From Chenopodium formosanum (lineage: Eukaryota; Streptophyta; Magnoliopsida; Caryophyllales; Amaranthaceae), in NCBI GenBank assembly GCA_024500155.1, contig CM044871.1:34904728-34968727 (forward strand): a stretch of 64,000 nucleotides of DNA. The letters are read 5' to 3'. The first letter of the stretch is position 1, and each line of letters opens with the position of its first letter. Under the pieces are notes generated by a model. That model saw only the letters and a list, made by a program, of their open reading frames with translations, was not told the origin of the DNA and ran no database searches. The translations under genes and the position numbers were made by a program. This document shows positions 22,014 to 33,306 of this stretch, piece by piece.

Positions 22014-22877
22014 TCTCCCATTCTTGTTATTCCCCTGGTTATTGTTTCTAGTCCCTCCATTGTTGTTACGATTTCCTTGACGGTTATTACCCTAGAAGTT
22101 ATTATTGTTGTAAAAGTTATTGTTATGGTGGTAATTTTGCTTCTTAAAACCATTCTGGGTTCCCTGTTGGTTTCCAGAAACTTGCCCCACTTCCTTCCTC
22201 TTCTCTCTCCCTTCTATTTCAGCTAACTCATTCTTCTTCTTTTCTTCCAAAGCATAAAGGTGTGCGGCCCTTCCATATACTTTATCCAGGGTCTCAAATA
22301 CTTGCCCGCACAGCTTTAACTGCAAATCAGTAGTTAAGCCACTCCCAAACTTCTTAGCTTTTGCTTTCTCCGTAGAGACAGACCCTTCAGCAAAACGGGA
22401 CAACTCAATAAACTTGGTGTAGTAGTCCGTAAATGACATCATGTCCCTCTTAAGGTCTGAGAATTCCTCAGCTTTTTGCTTCTCCCAAAAGCTAGGATAA
22501 AACTTGTCTCTCACTTTCTCTTGGAATTTGGTCAATTTGAACCCAGGTAGCGCTCTGATGGTAGTCTTGTTTTGTTGCCACCAAAGGTCAGCTTCACCCC
22601 TCAGATAGTAAGTAGCACAACTCACTTTTGAATTTTCAGGGCATCCCACAGCTCCAAATAGTTTCTCAAATTCCCTCAACCACTTTTCCAATATAATAGG
22701 GTCAGGCTCGCCTTGATATGTTGGTGGCTTACTTTGTGCCACCTTCTTAAAGAGCTCTCCTTGAGCATCCCCATTACAAGTTTAGTTATTTACCAATTGT
22801 TGGGTAACTGCTGCCAATTGCCTTACTACTTCATTCAAATCGTTTCCACCATTACCAGAACCTCTTCCCCCTGCCAT
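22014..22877 (-). pseudogene. Ty3-gypsy gag, cut before the zinc knuckle
   Basis: The minus-strand ATG at 22877 opens MAGGRGSGNGGNDLNEVVRQ, an in-frame TAA lies at 22782-22784, and then a clear Retrotrans_gag core follows: PPTYQGEPDPIILEKWLREF, YYLRGEADLWWQ, FYPSFWEKQKAEEF and FSDLKRDMMSFTDYYTKF. An Asn-rich tail (NNNF repeats), with a TAG at 22092, continues to the minus-strand LTR start at 22012. The CCHC zinc knuckle and all of pol that should follow are absent. The type suits a gypsy element primed by tRNA-iMet, which matches the PBS at 24728. Gag would assemble particles in the cytoplasm. Confidence 0.85.
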
Positions 22878-23383
22878 TTTGCTTCTCTTTAATTGAGGAC
22901 AAGGGTTTATATTAGAAATGGCTATGTTTAGCTCTCAAGACATACACTCATCTATTACTTAGCACTCTTTATCAATATAACAATTAGGGATAGCGAAAGC
23001 TAAGAATTCCCTTAATTTGTAGCTTTATCAATCGATTATTGATTGCTAACCAACCATACATTTAATAAAGCATCACATAGATAAAAAAAAAATAATTCCC
23101 ATAGATGCCCATATCTTAGAAATATTCGTTGAAATTAAGTTGCTTGGAATGTTGGTTATTGGAATAGTGATGTGAAATGGGAGATTTGGAAAACAAATGA
23201 ATTTATTAAAAAAAAAAATAACAAGGAAATAAATAAGGTCTTATTAATTTAAATAGACTGAAATTACTAAAATAAAAATTGTTTTCTAGAAACTTGTGTG
23301 ATCATGCCACTTATTGATTTAAAACTGAAATAACAATAACTAAAATAAAGACTATGAATTCGTGACGAGGAAAGTTATAAGAT

Positions 23384-24076
23384 CTAATCCTTTTGAACGT
23401 TGTCCCTTTTGTCAGTGGATTGTTTGTAGCTTGAAAGATCGAAATCAGAATCATTTGACTCCTCCATTGGTTCAGGTGACTCAGGTTCAGGTTCTACTTG
23501 TACAAACACCCCTTCTTCCTCCTCATCTGATGAAATCTCTATTATTATTTGAGTTGGAGGTGGATTAGGATTAGAAATCTCCATAAGTGAACTATCTCCC
23601 TCTTGTTGTTTTCCATTCTCTGCCTTACCACCCCCTGACGAAGAAGAAGAAGAATTTCCTGATTGTTTATTAGGAGGAGGATTGTTCCCTACTGGGTTAT
23701 CGTAGTAGTAGTCAGGGTAGGGAAGATTTAAGTGCTGACAATGAGCCTTCTCCACTCTTACGAGATATTTAGTTAAGAAAATATATTCTAGATACCACTG
23801 GCCATAATAGTCTTTGTATTTATTGTAATTCGGAACGTCTCCTAGAAGGTAAATATCAGAAAATCTCTGTTTGACAGCAATGTAAGGGGGCTCCTCTGGA
23901 AGACAATGAACAATCATAGCCGAAATACGATCAGGGGTGTCATAAAGTCTGTCTCGTAAGACATTGCTCATGTAGGAACAAAAATATCTAATCTTTTCTA
24001 CAAAGTCATAGGGGTGTTCATTATGTTTCTTTATAAGAGATCCCATTTGTGTAAATTTGCTAGAAAAGATTGGCAT
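23384..24076 (-). CDS. Extra ORF between PBS and gag, unknown function
   Basis: An intact 230-codon frame lies on the minus strand between the tRNA-iMet PBS (24728) and gag (22877). Residues 1-125 look globular and aromatic (FVEKIRYFCSYMSNVL, RISAMIVHCLPEEPPYIAVK, WYLEYIFLTKYLVRVEKA). The remainder is low complexity: Asn/Pro, a Ser/Gly run, then the acidic ISSDEEEEGVFVQVEPEPES. There is no zinc finger, protease or signal peptide. Gypsy elements of this type normally go from PBS to gag without another protein, so it may be a captured host segment or a lineage-specific ORF. The globular half has a gag-capsid-like or helical-bundle flavour, but I cannot assign a family. The start codon is not certain. 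Confidence 0.5.
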   Translation of the reverse strand: MPIFSSKFTQMGSLIKKHNEHPYDFVEKIRYFCSYMSNVLRDRLYDTPDRISAMIVHCLPEEPPYIAVKQRFSDIYLLGDVPNYNKYKDYYGQWYLEYIFLTKYLVRVEKAHCQHLNLPYPDYYYDNPVGNNPPPNKQSGNSSSSSSGGGKAENGKQQEGDSSLMEISNPNPPPTQIIIEISSDEEEEGVFVQVEPEPESPEPMEESNDSDFDLSSYKQSTDKRDNVQKD

Positions 24077-24727
24077 CCTTTAGAGAAAAGGCTTAGAAAA
24101 GAATTCCCTTCCAAAAAAGAAATAAAATAAAATAAATAATACAGTCTTGTAGGAGATTAAGTTTGGTGTTCAATCATACGATCTCGAAGGATCACATAGA
24201 ACAATACACATATTTCATGCTTTCATCAACCAACATCTAGTCAAACAACATGCTTGAACACTCAAAATAAAATTATGCACATAGGGAATAAATTAAATTC
24301 TAGCCTATATGCCCTTTCTTTTTCCTACCCAAGCTCACCAACATGTTAATAAAAGCTTTTAACACATAATTCTTACCTCAATCCTTGCTTCCTGCAATAC
24401 ATTAAAAAATACATATATACTTAACCTTTTACAATTTTTTTTTGAATTTAATGAGAAGAGGGCCAAAATTTCGGCCCTCTAAAATAAACTTCTGACTAAA
24501 AAAAAAAATCGAGTGTCCCATAAAAAAAATTATTCGGACCAAAATAAATAAATAATTAAATAAAATTTTCGGCCCCTTTTTTTTATTTATTTTAAAAAAT
24601 ATATATGTATATAAAAAAATAAAATCGGAACAATTGACGTTGCATAATTAAATTAACACTTGGCCAAGTTTAAATCACAGTAAGAAAAATGTTTTCGGGT
24701 TAGTGGTAATTTAAAATCTCAACCTAA

Positions 24728-24739
24728 GCTCTAATACCA
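24728..24739 (-). other. Primer binding site, tRNA-iMet type
   Basis: On the minus strand, TGGTATTAGAGC follows the LTR end (GGTGTTACA) by three bases. It is one base from TGGTATCAGAGC, the common PBS for initiator tRNA-Met. Confidence 0.85.
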
Positions 24740-25538
24740 CTTTGTAACACCCTAGAAATTTCTTTCTTTTAAATATCCATTCTACTCTTCAAAATACGAT
24801 TTAGGAATATCTAAGACATTAACGTCACCGTGAAAACAGCTAAGGCAATTATCAAAGATACACAGCGGAAGACTCAAAAATAAAAGCGTTTAAACAAGTC
24901 AACTCAAAAGTCAACCAAACGAAAGTAAAGTTTAAAACCAAACAAACAAATTAAATATCTTATTAAACGTGATTACAAGTACCAATTCCCTTTAAACATG
25001 CATAAAAGCTGAGATCAAGCAATAACAATAAATCAAGCAACATAATATTAACAAATAATAATCATAATAAAAATAAAAATAAACATAATAATAATCATGT
25101 TAAAGCATAATATTAATAGCAAAATCCTAGGCATGATACTAACAAGATTAATAACAAACCTTAGCATGTCACTAAACAATAAAAATCAAAGCTTTAACCC
25201 TAACATGATACTAACAAGCTATTAGGAAAGAAAATAGGAAACATCATAAAATCATAATTGATATAAGCAAATCATCCTAAATATCATACTAAAGAAAGCA
25301 TTCTAACATGATACTAGGAACATTCTAAACATGATACTAGGAATCAAAATAACAATCTAAGCATGATTTCTATATCATAAAATCAATAAATCAATTAAAG
25401 CACTCACTTGGATGCCTCGTATCTCTTTCTAATAACAAAATACACACATTAGGTTAACTTCAAGAAAAATAATAAAACAAACAATTAAATTAAATATTAG
25501 GGACCAAACCCTCAGAAATTAAAACCTTTCACGTCTAG

Positions 25539-27057
25539 CACTACAAGAAAACAGCCAAATAACGACGGAACACCCTGTTTTCCGTCGGAACGGGTTGTCG
25601 GAATATAATTCGTAGGAAAAACAGCTTTTTACGACGAAATTTCCGTCGGAAACACTATTCCGACGGAATTCAGTCCGCCGGAAGATATTTCTAGGGCTGG
25701 GAAAATCCGTCGGAAATTTCCAACGGACTTTAATCCGCTTTCGACGAAAATTCCGTCGGAAATCTGTATAAAAAAACAAAAAAAAAGCCTACCCACCACC
25801 GCACCACCATCCACCAGCCTCCCTTACCCAAACACCGCACCACCATCCACCACCCCACACCACCAGCCCCCCTTACCCAAACACCGCACCACCAGCCCCC
25901 CTAACCCACACCACCACCCACTACCCAAACACCAAAACCTCCACCAGAACCCCCTACACATCCCCTAACCACCCCACCACCCACCAAAAACCACCACCGC
26001 CAACGACAACATACAATCACAACCCAAAAATAACAAAAAATAAATAAATAAAGAAACAATTGAATCTCAACCTAGTAAATTAAACACCACCACCACTAAC
26101 TCAGTAAATTAAACACCACACACCACCACCAAAATCCCCCAAAATTGAAAATTAACACCCAAAAACAAAAATTAGCCCATAAATCTAAAAATTAACAACA
26201 AAATCGAAAAATTAACAACAAAATCGAAAAATTCCACACAAAATAAATCAAAACAGAATTTCATTTAAAAAAAAACATTAATTTTATTACAATTATCTAA
26301 TAAAATTAATAAATTTACATAACAATTACAAAAAAGTAACTAGATATAAAATCTAACCTAAATTAAAACTAGATCTACAAAAAAAAAAAAAACCTTGAGA
26401 GTGGGTGGCTCGAGACGGTATTTGTCGCCTTAGTAATTGTTGCGTCGTTGTTGTTGCGGGTTGAAGTTGTGGTGGTCGTTGTTGTTGTTGCGAGTTGATG
26501 TTGTGGCTGTCGTCGTTGTTGTTGCGAGTTGATGTTGTTGGGGTAAATAGGCGAAAGAGATTGAAAGAGAGGAGAGAAGAGGAAATGGAAGAGGGAGAAG
26601 AGGAAATGGAAGAGGGAGAAGAGGAAATGGAAGAGGAGAGGCGAAAGAGATTGAAAGATAGGAGGAGAAAACCAGAAATGAGGAGAGAGAAATGAGAGAG
26701 AATGAGATGTGGGAAAAGAAAGAGGCGGAAAGAGGAGAGGAAAAAAAAAACGGGCGGATGAAAGGAGGGATTAGGGTTGGAGGTTTAAATATTTTTTTTT
26801 TCCTTTTTTTTTAAATTATAATTCCGACGGATTTTTCCGTCGGAATCGACCTTTTCGACAGAATATTCCGTCGGAACGTCCCATTATTCCGACGGATTTA
26901 TTTTCCGTCGTAAATTTCCGACGGATTTCCGATGGAATTTTTTAATTCGTCGGAAATATACGACGGAAAATAAATCCGTCGGAAATATCAATTTTTCCGA
27001 CGGATTTTCAGGTCCGTCGAAACCGATCCGTCGGTATTTGCCCTGATTCTTGTAGTG
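25539..27057. mobile_element. Non-autonomous CACTA (En/Spm) transposon, 1.5 kb
   Basis: The left end is CACTACAAGAAAAC and the right end is its mirror GATTCTTGTAGTG. Both are flanked by TAG (25536-25538 and 27058-27060), the 3-base target duplication expected for CACTA elements. Both subterminal regions are packed with TTCCGTCGGAA / TTCCGACGGAA repeats in both orientations (25560-25765 and 26820-27035), the usual TNPA-type binding arrays. The interior is low complexity: CCACCACC-rich (25795-26130), A-rich, then GTTGTTGCG- and GAAGAGGAAATG-rich. It has no transposase gene. Confidence 0.95.
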
Positions 27058-27143
27058 TAGGTCGAAGGCTTAGAGAGGAGAGAATTAGAGAATTCTTGAG
27101 AATTGGTGATAATTGGTGATGAAAAACGGAGTTTCTAGGAGGC

Positions 27144-27151
27144 TATTTATA
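27144..27151 (-). promoter_or_regulatory. TATA box of the minus-strand LTR
   Basis: TATAAATA read on the minus strand, in CTCTATAAATAGCC. It lies about 95 bases upstream (in the sense direction) of the CACTA insertion point, so the insertion falls in the transcribed leader. Confidence 0.6.
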
Positions 27152-27209
27152 GAGAAAATCAGCCAAAAAGATAGAAAAACGAATCAGAGTTTCGACGCGG
27201 AAAAAACAA

Positions 27210-27332
27210 GTTAGCGCCAGGTGTTGACCATTAGCGCTAGGCGCTAACGCTGACGCAAGACGCCAGGCTTAGCGCAAGACGCCAGGCTTAGCGCAAGGCG
27301 CTAATGTCTAGCGTTAGGCGCTAATCAATTTC
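27210..27332. repeat. CpG-rich palindromic array in the minus LTR
   Basis: Repeated TTAGCGCCAGG, TAGCGCTAGGCGCTAA and GACGCCAGGCTTAGCGCAA units in 123 bases, matching the position of the arrays at 13183 and 21367. Confidence 0.8.
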
Positions 27333-28109
27333 TTCACGTGTTTTTCTAAATTCAGATAAAATTTAACCGTACAGAAGGGCAAAATCGTATTTTCCTTAAA
27401 GACACTCTTTTATTCTGATTAAAACTCTAAAAAGTCAACAAAAGTCAATTAATCAATGCTAATTGAATTAGGAATGAAAAGAACCTTCTAGAAGAATCTA
27501 GAAGACTAAAACAAATCCTAATTGCATTAGGAATGATAAATTCATATTAGGCCCTCCTCTAGATCATTGGGCCGCATATAAGGCTCAAACCGGGCCCAGT
27601 TTAGTAATTTCGCCATATCTTCCTCATTATTCATTGGAATTGGGCTTATAATATACCGTTGGAAAGCTCTTTTCAAGCCCCATCCAACTGTACCATTATT
27701 GAACCCATATTGTGGACTAATTAAACTGGATTGGCTGTTTTCTTAAAATAGGTTTTCAAAAACAGAGAGAATAGAAAAGAAATTTAAACTATCCGCAACA
27801 CTAAACTTTCCACACTTTGATTTCATACGATTATGATTCGACGTGAAAGGTACTCATTACCAGGTTTGGTTTTGGGGAGACACAAATGGGTGTCTACAAC
27901 CCCATACGCTCCTAAGTTTTCTTTGAAACATTTCCTTGAACGCGAGTAACCCTGCATCCTTTTTGCTCGGCATGCTGTTTATAATATATCTAAATATCCT
28001 GCCAGGTTCGAAAAACCAAACCCACCCTCGGTGGTTCTACAACGGTAAAAATATGAACCCGGTTGTTAGAGACAATAGTCTCAATTATTTAGATCGGAGA
28101 TGAGTTTAC

Positions 28110-28862
28110 TGTAAGAGTTTATAGGTACTATGTAGTGGAAATAACATGAATCATATTAAATTAAGCACCTAATCCAAATAATCACATGCATAACACACAA
28201 GACACATAATCATACCTTTGGTGCGTGAATTCCACGAAGCTATTCGACAAGCAAATCAGGGAGAGAATAGAGCCCCAAGCGTTGCTCCTTTACTTAGTCC
28301 ACGAGATTCAAACGAGTCGTCCATGAATATTAGATTGGTCGAGTGATTAAGGAAAACCGCAATCACCACCTTTACGGACAACCAATCAGCGCACAAACCA
28401 CCACCACCACGCACGAGACACCACAGGTGCCAAGGAGGAGGAGAGATCCGTGTGAGGGAGAGGACATTGAGTGGGGTTGGGTTTTCGTGTTTGCTAATTG
28501 GGGTTTGATCATACTGATCAGTTAATTGCTCACATGCAAACCTAGGCACCTAGTCTATTTATAATCCTATTATAATTAGACTAGGCCATGATGCCCAAAA
28601 CTCTCTTATCCACTCCATATGGTCGTCCACCTAGAGTGATGAGGCCCATGATGGGCCTCGTCCTCTAATACTCAATTTAGCCCCTTTGTGTGACCTTATA
28701 GGATCCGTCGAATTAGGCTTTGGGCTATTTTACTAGTCCAAAGATCTTTAGTACATCTAGCTACGGCAAAACGACGACCCAAATGTACGAATTTAATTAT
28801 CTCCACAATTTGATCCAATTATATATCTAGTAATTGCACATGATGAAGACATAACACCTTCA
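28110..28862 (-). repeat. 3' LTR of the copia element
   Basis: On the minus strand it starts TGAAGGTGTTATG directly after the polypurine tract and ends CTCTTACA. A TATAAATA promoter lies at 28556-28563. About 690 bases align with 49106-49791 with moderate divergence (substitutions and small indels), indicating an old insertion. Confidence 0.8.
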
Positions 28863-28864
28863 AT

Positions 28865-28880
28865 CTATCTCCCACTTCTC
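28865..28880 (-). other. Polypurine tract of the copia element
   Basis: GAGAAGTGGGAGATAG on the minus strand closely resembles the AAGTGGGAGATTG tract at the 3' end of many plant copia elements, directly upstream of the 3' LTR. Confidence 0.75.
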
Positions 28881-29719
28881 TGAGACAAGGGTGCAATATT
28901 CAAATTCCTTAAGTCAATATATGTGTCGATTTGATGATATAATTGTATCATATGTGGAGATCATATTAATCTACAAATCGTTTCTTGAAATCTGAGTTAG
29001 AATTACAAAACCAAATGATTACTGTGTAATGGATTTGAACGCGGCCACGTATTTTCTGAACTCTCCCTCTTCAAGAGGCCATGACACATTTCCTAATTTA
29101 ATAGGTAGACTCTATCTAATCTTGTGGCAACAAGCCTCCCACTCAACTTCTGAAATAACCAGGAAACACCCTTTATAATCTCCAGTTACGGCTAGACGTT
29201 TGAGTGTACCACAGTCATAACATCCATTAATGAAATCTATGTTCCACTCATGTCAAAGGAATCCACTAATATATACGGAAGCTCTATACTTGAACTTCAA
29301 AGCATTTCTATAGTTCGATCATGCATCATTCATGCATATCCAAGTGATTGACCGAGCATCGCCATGCCCCTATAGCCCATGAAACTGCGCTATCCAATCA
29401 ATCTTACATGCTAGTCCATTTATTGAAATTATTTATGTCTACTTTAATGATCTCGAACTAGGAACTTAAATAATATATGAATTTTGTTCACCTGTGGGGT
29501 TCCAATTAACCAGGTCATCAACCTAATGAGCCCATCAATTCATAACTATTTTGGACATTTTATTTAATTTCCAAAACCATAATTAAATAAGAGAAATAAT
29601 AATTTCTATTTTAAACATAATTCTGCAAATTGATGCATTTCTCATGTAATATGTTTTCTCAAAACATATACAACTTAAATAACATAACTTTATTCAATTC
29701 TAAGACTTTAATATGACTC

Positions 29720-31048
29720 TCATACCTTAGTCCATGGAAGGGGTTTAGTGATTTCTCAATCATAATAAAACTTTGCAGAACATGACCTTTCGCTGGTCAA
29801 TGATCTCATAATTGAGGTGATATCTCATATCTATAAGTTTGGATTTGTGATGTGACTTTTTCTCCTTTGCTCTTGGGCAAAGGTGACCTGTTAGTCAAAT
29901 GACATTTTAATCCAAACATCCTCTCTAACTATCTTAATATAGTTTAATACACATATTCTGACATTGAGTATGCAACAGTGCTCTTCTTTAAACTCTTCAA
30001 ACTCACTGTCCTTCTCCATCTAGACACAAAAATGCATTTAGATCACCATATAGAATCATCTTGCCTATTTGGAAAACTTGCATTTGTGTAACCTTTTGAC
30101 AACTTGGTTAAACTACCTTTTAACACAATAGCTAGAAGAATCCCTTTTAGTGCTTCTCAAGTACTCAAGGATCTGTTCTTGGTAATTCTCCGTATGCATA
30201 TTCTGAATTTTCTTGAAACCTACTACACATGCACAAGTCATATGCAACATTTTGCTTTGTACATTTCATGGCACAAGCAATGGACCCTTTTGCAAAAGCA
30301 TGAGGTAAATTATCCATACAACTTAACTCTATTAGCTTTTAAAGGCATTGAGTCTTACTGAGTGTAGTTTCATGAGACATGGGAAGACATCCTATCTTTG
30401 AATCTTACATCTTGAACTTGTCAAGAACCTCATTAACATAAGTCTCTTGATTAGGTCCAATCATTTTTCAAGATTCACTTTGTGGATTTTGATTCCCAAT
30501 ATGTACTCAACATCTTCTAAGTATCTCATATAGAAACAATCTTTCTAACCACTGCTTGACTTATTCAAGCATTGATATATCATTTCATATGAAATGTATA
30601 CTAGACTAAGAAGATCAATTACTCCCATTAAACTTCTTGTCTCTACAAGATTCCCTTTTCGTTGTACTAAAGAAATCAAATTGTTTGATTGCCTAATCAA
30701 AACGAATGTTCCAACTCCCTGATGCTTACTTCAATCCATTAAATGAATTACTGAAGTATGCAAAACTTTCTAGGATTTCAAGATTCTAAAACTCTTAGGA
30801 TGTATCATATACATACCATCCATCAAGGACATTTCATGAAGGTGATTTTGATCTTCCATAGCTAGAAATAATCCGAATAGGCTTACCCAACTAATAGGTT
30901 TGACCCTATTTGTAAGACTATTATGGACAAACATGGAGTCCATACTGGATCTCATGGCTTTAAGTAATTTCCTGAGTTGGCACTTATCCAAAGCTTGCTT
31001 GTAGGGCATGGATTCTAATCGTTCTAATAAGAAAATTTTAGAAGCCAC
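29720..31048 (-). pseudogene. Copia reverse transcriptase and RNase H remnant
   Basis: The longest open piece (31048-30770) reads MPYKQALDKCQLRKLLKAM, SSMDSMFVHN and NRVKPISWVS, matching the copia RT entry (W..AM..E..SM..N.VW, then KPI.CKW). Further left, decayed pieces resemble YILGIKI, DSK..LPMSHG and, at 29850-29720, the RNase H end (KLIDMRYHLNYEIIDQRKVM then ITKPLPW-like). Many stops and frameshifts are present. The enzyme would copy element RNA into DNA in cytoplasmic particles. Confidence 0.7.
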
Positions 31049-32564
31049 CTTTTCTCAAAATTTCAACAAGTTGTTTGTTTTGATCCCAAGTAACCTACAA
31101 TAGGTTTGATCGACAATTGAATTATTCTCTTCAACTTTTAGAAGCCTTTCATTCAAGTATGACGATAGAAGTCTGGCTAGTTGAATTAGCTTGCTTCGAC
31201 ACATTGTTTATCAAATTAGCTCATTTCATATGCCTTCATCTCTGATGTAGTGTTATCCACATCCATTTGTTGCTCGTCTCGAATCTCATTGAGATCTAAC
31301 TTTACTCCCACTTGGCTTTGTAGGAAGAGATTTCTTTCTATAAAGAGACTATCGCGAGAAACGAACACTTTGTTTCTACGCGGTTGTAGGAATAATACCT
31401 CTAAGTTTCCATGAGAAAACCCATGAAGAACTATTTTTCTGATTTAGGGTGCATTATTTCATCTTTGTAAACATTTTACATTGATTTCATAACCCTTAAT
31501 TATGTTTAGAAAAGATAAATTTTGGAACATTTCCAAATCATAACTCTTTTGACATCTTTTCTACCGCTTTGGTTAAGTTTCCTGTTTAGTATATTTGCAA
31601 TTGTTGTTGTAATGCATGTCCTCAAAATGATATTTGTAAATCATTAAATCTTGAATCGAACAATGACAAGCAAATTTTGATTCCTTCTTCATAAATATAT
31701 ACTTTAATTGTAATGTTTCTGGATTGTGAATTAATTCAACAATTCCCTTTAGATGATCATTCCTTATGAGTTAAATATTTATCACAACAATCATATTATG
31801 GTGTAAAATTGTTTATCTCAAACTGATTTTACATTTTAATTTTGGAATTTTGAACATTTTAATGTTTCCAAGCTTTACTTCATTAAGTAATTATCGATAT
31901 ATTTACTTAAATCGTTAGTAAAAGAAAAGAATTAGTTAGATATCTTTGCTAATTTTGAACTTATTGATCCAGACACATCATATGTATGAGTTTCAAAAGG
32001 TCATTTTAGCTTCTTTTACCCTTTCTACTAAAAGGAAACTTGGTCATCCTAACTTATCAAGCATGACTTCTAATTCTCAAGTGATTCATAATCATATAAG
32101 AATAAGAGTCCATCCACAACTTTGGATGTGCAAATGGTTAATGTGACCTAACCTTACTTGTTTTAAGTAAGTGTACTTTGAATCATCTAAATTTTACTTT
32201 TGTGATCTACTTATATCAATGTTATAAAACAAAATTAACTCATATCTAGCAAAATGAAAACAATTTATTACCTTGTTCATGGATCAACACTTATCCAAGC
32301 CAAGTTAACCAAATCAATATTCTAACAAAACTGAAATATTATCTCATCAAAACTGGAAATTGTTCTAAAATCATGATAAGCTAATCAAAATTTAAAACTA
32401 TGAAGCTATTTCTGGCCACTCAAACACTTCAAGTGCACCTTCAAGCTTCATTTCCTTGCTAGCTTCACTTGTTTGCAATTCCTGTGCAACATCTCAATGT
32501 TAAGCACTGCAACTTGGTATTACATACCTAAGTGAAAGTGAAAATGTTTATAAGAAGAGTATTA
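31049..32564 (-). pseudogene. Presumed copia protease and integrase region, unreadable
   Basis: By position between gag and RT this should encode the protease and integrase of the copia polyprotein. I could not pick out the catalytic motifs. Frames are short and full of stops. Confidence 0.35.
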
Positions 32565-33306
32565 CTCTTACCTGTTATCTCATCAAAAATGGGGACATCC
32601 TTGTTCAAGCACTGGCTTATTCTCTTTTCAGGTAATCCTCTGCATGATTCTTGAGTAAATCAACTAGATTGACTGCAGAATCTTCATCATCCTGACAAAG
32701 TTTCTCGAGGTCAAAACCATCATGTAGAGAATGCAGAATTATATCATGAAACTAATGATCTTCATATGATCTCTCTAACATACTTATGCGATTAAATAGT
32801 TCAACCATCGTATCCACATGAATCTATACTAAATGGCCTAACAAGAGTTTTCTTGAAATTATTTCACCATTGAGCTTGTAGGTTTCAAACCTAATACTTC
32901 CAGTCCAGGAGTCGTCAATCTTGGGAACCATATTAATGATTTCCTTGACGTTTTCATCCATTTCTCCATTAACATGGGAATTCAGAATTCCATAGCAAGC
33001 ATCACGTAAGAACTTGAATAAGAGATAAGGTTCATAGTTCATGCATCTTCTAGCCCAATCCTCTGGAATAGAAGACAACATCATATGCGCAATTCTCTCA
33101 CAATATGAAACATTTCTCAAATGCTTCTCAAGAGTCATTCCTGGACTAAATCTGCCCTCAATTGGTAAGTCTAAACAAAATTCAAGATTTTCGTTCCTTA
33201 GAACACTTCTAAGTTCGCTTTCCCAATCGTAGAAGTTGAGAAAGTTAAGCCTTGTTTTCATTGTTGGAGGTAAAGAATTACTGTCATCATTATTACGACT
33301 ACCCAT
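32565..33306 (-). pseudogene. Copia gag, four in-frame stops
   Basis: ATG at 33306 opens MGSRNNDDSNSLPPTMKTRL then LNFYDWESELRSVLRNENLE, the copia Gag entry (L.G.N...W...L...L...), and YLLFKFLRDACYGIL. The register continues past TAG at 32824-32826 through VDTMVELFNRISMLERSYED, TAG at 32752-32754, ILHSLHDGFDLEKLCQ and LLKNHAEDYLKRE, to TAA at 32617-32619 and TGA at 32605-32607. There are no frameshifts over about 240 codons. Each stop is one C-to-T step from Gln or Arg. No CCHC knuckle is seen before the reading is lost. Confidence 0.75.

Larger units (their letters stand above)
24743..27898 (-). mobile_element. 5' LTR of the minus-strand gypsy element, holding a CACTA insertion
   Basis: Read on the minus strand it begins TGTAGACACCCATTTGTG at 27898, has a TATA box at 27144-27151 and a CpG-rich array at 27210-27332, and ends CTAGGGTGTTACA at 24743 next to the PBS. 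After removal of the CACTA at 25539-27057 and one TAG copy, the LTR is about 1.63 kb. Its first 0.85 kb matches the LTRs at 12615 and 22012, but its R-U5 half (24743-25535) has no counterpart at either of those. Confidence 0.8.

Noticed and set aside
25519..25814. Minus-strand frames rich in FRRN/SVGN repeats
   Set aside because: They are translations of the CACTA subterminal repeats.
26495..26695. Glu/Arg-rich 66-codon frame
   Set aside because: Translation of a GAAGAGGAAATGG simple repeat inside the small CACTA.
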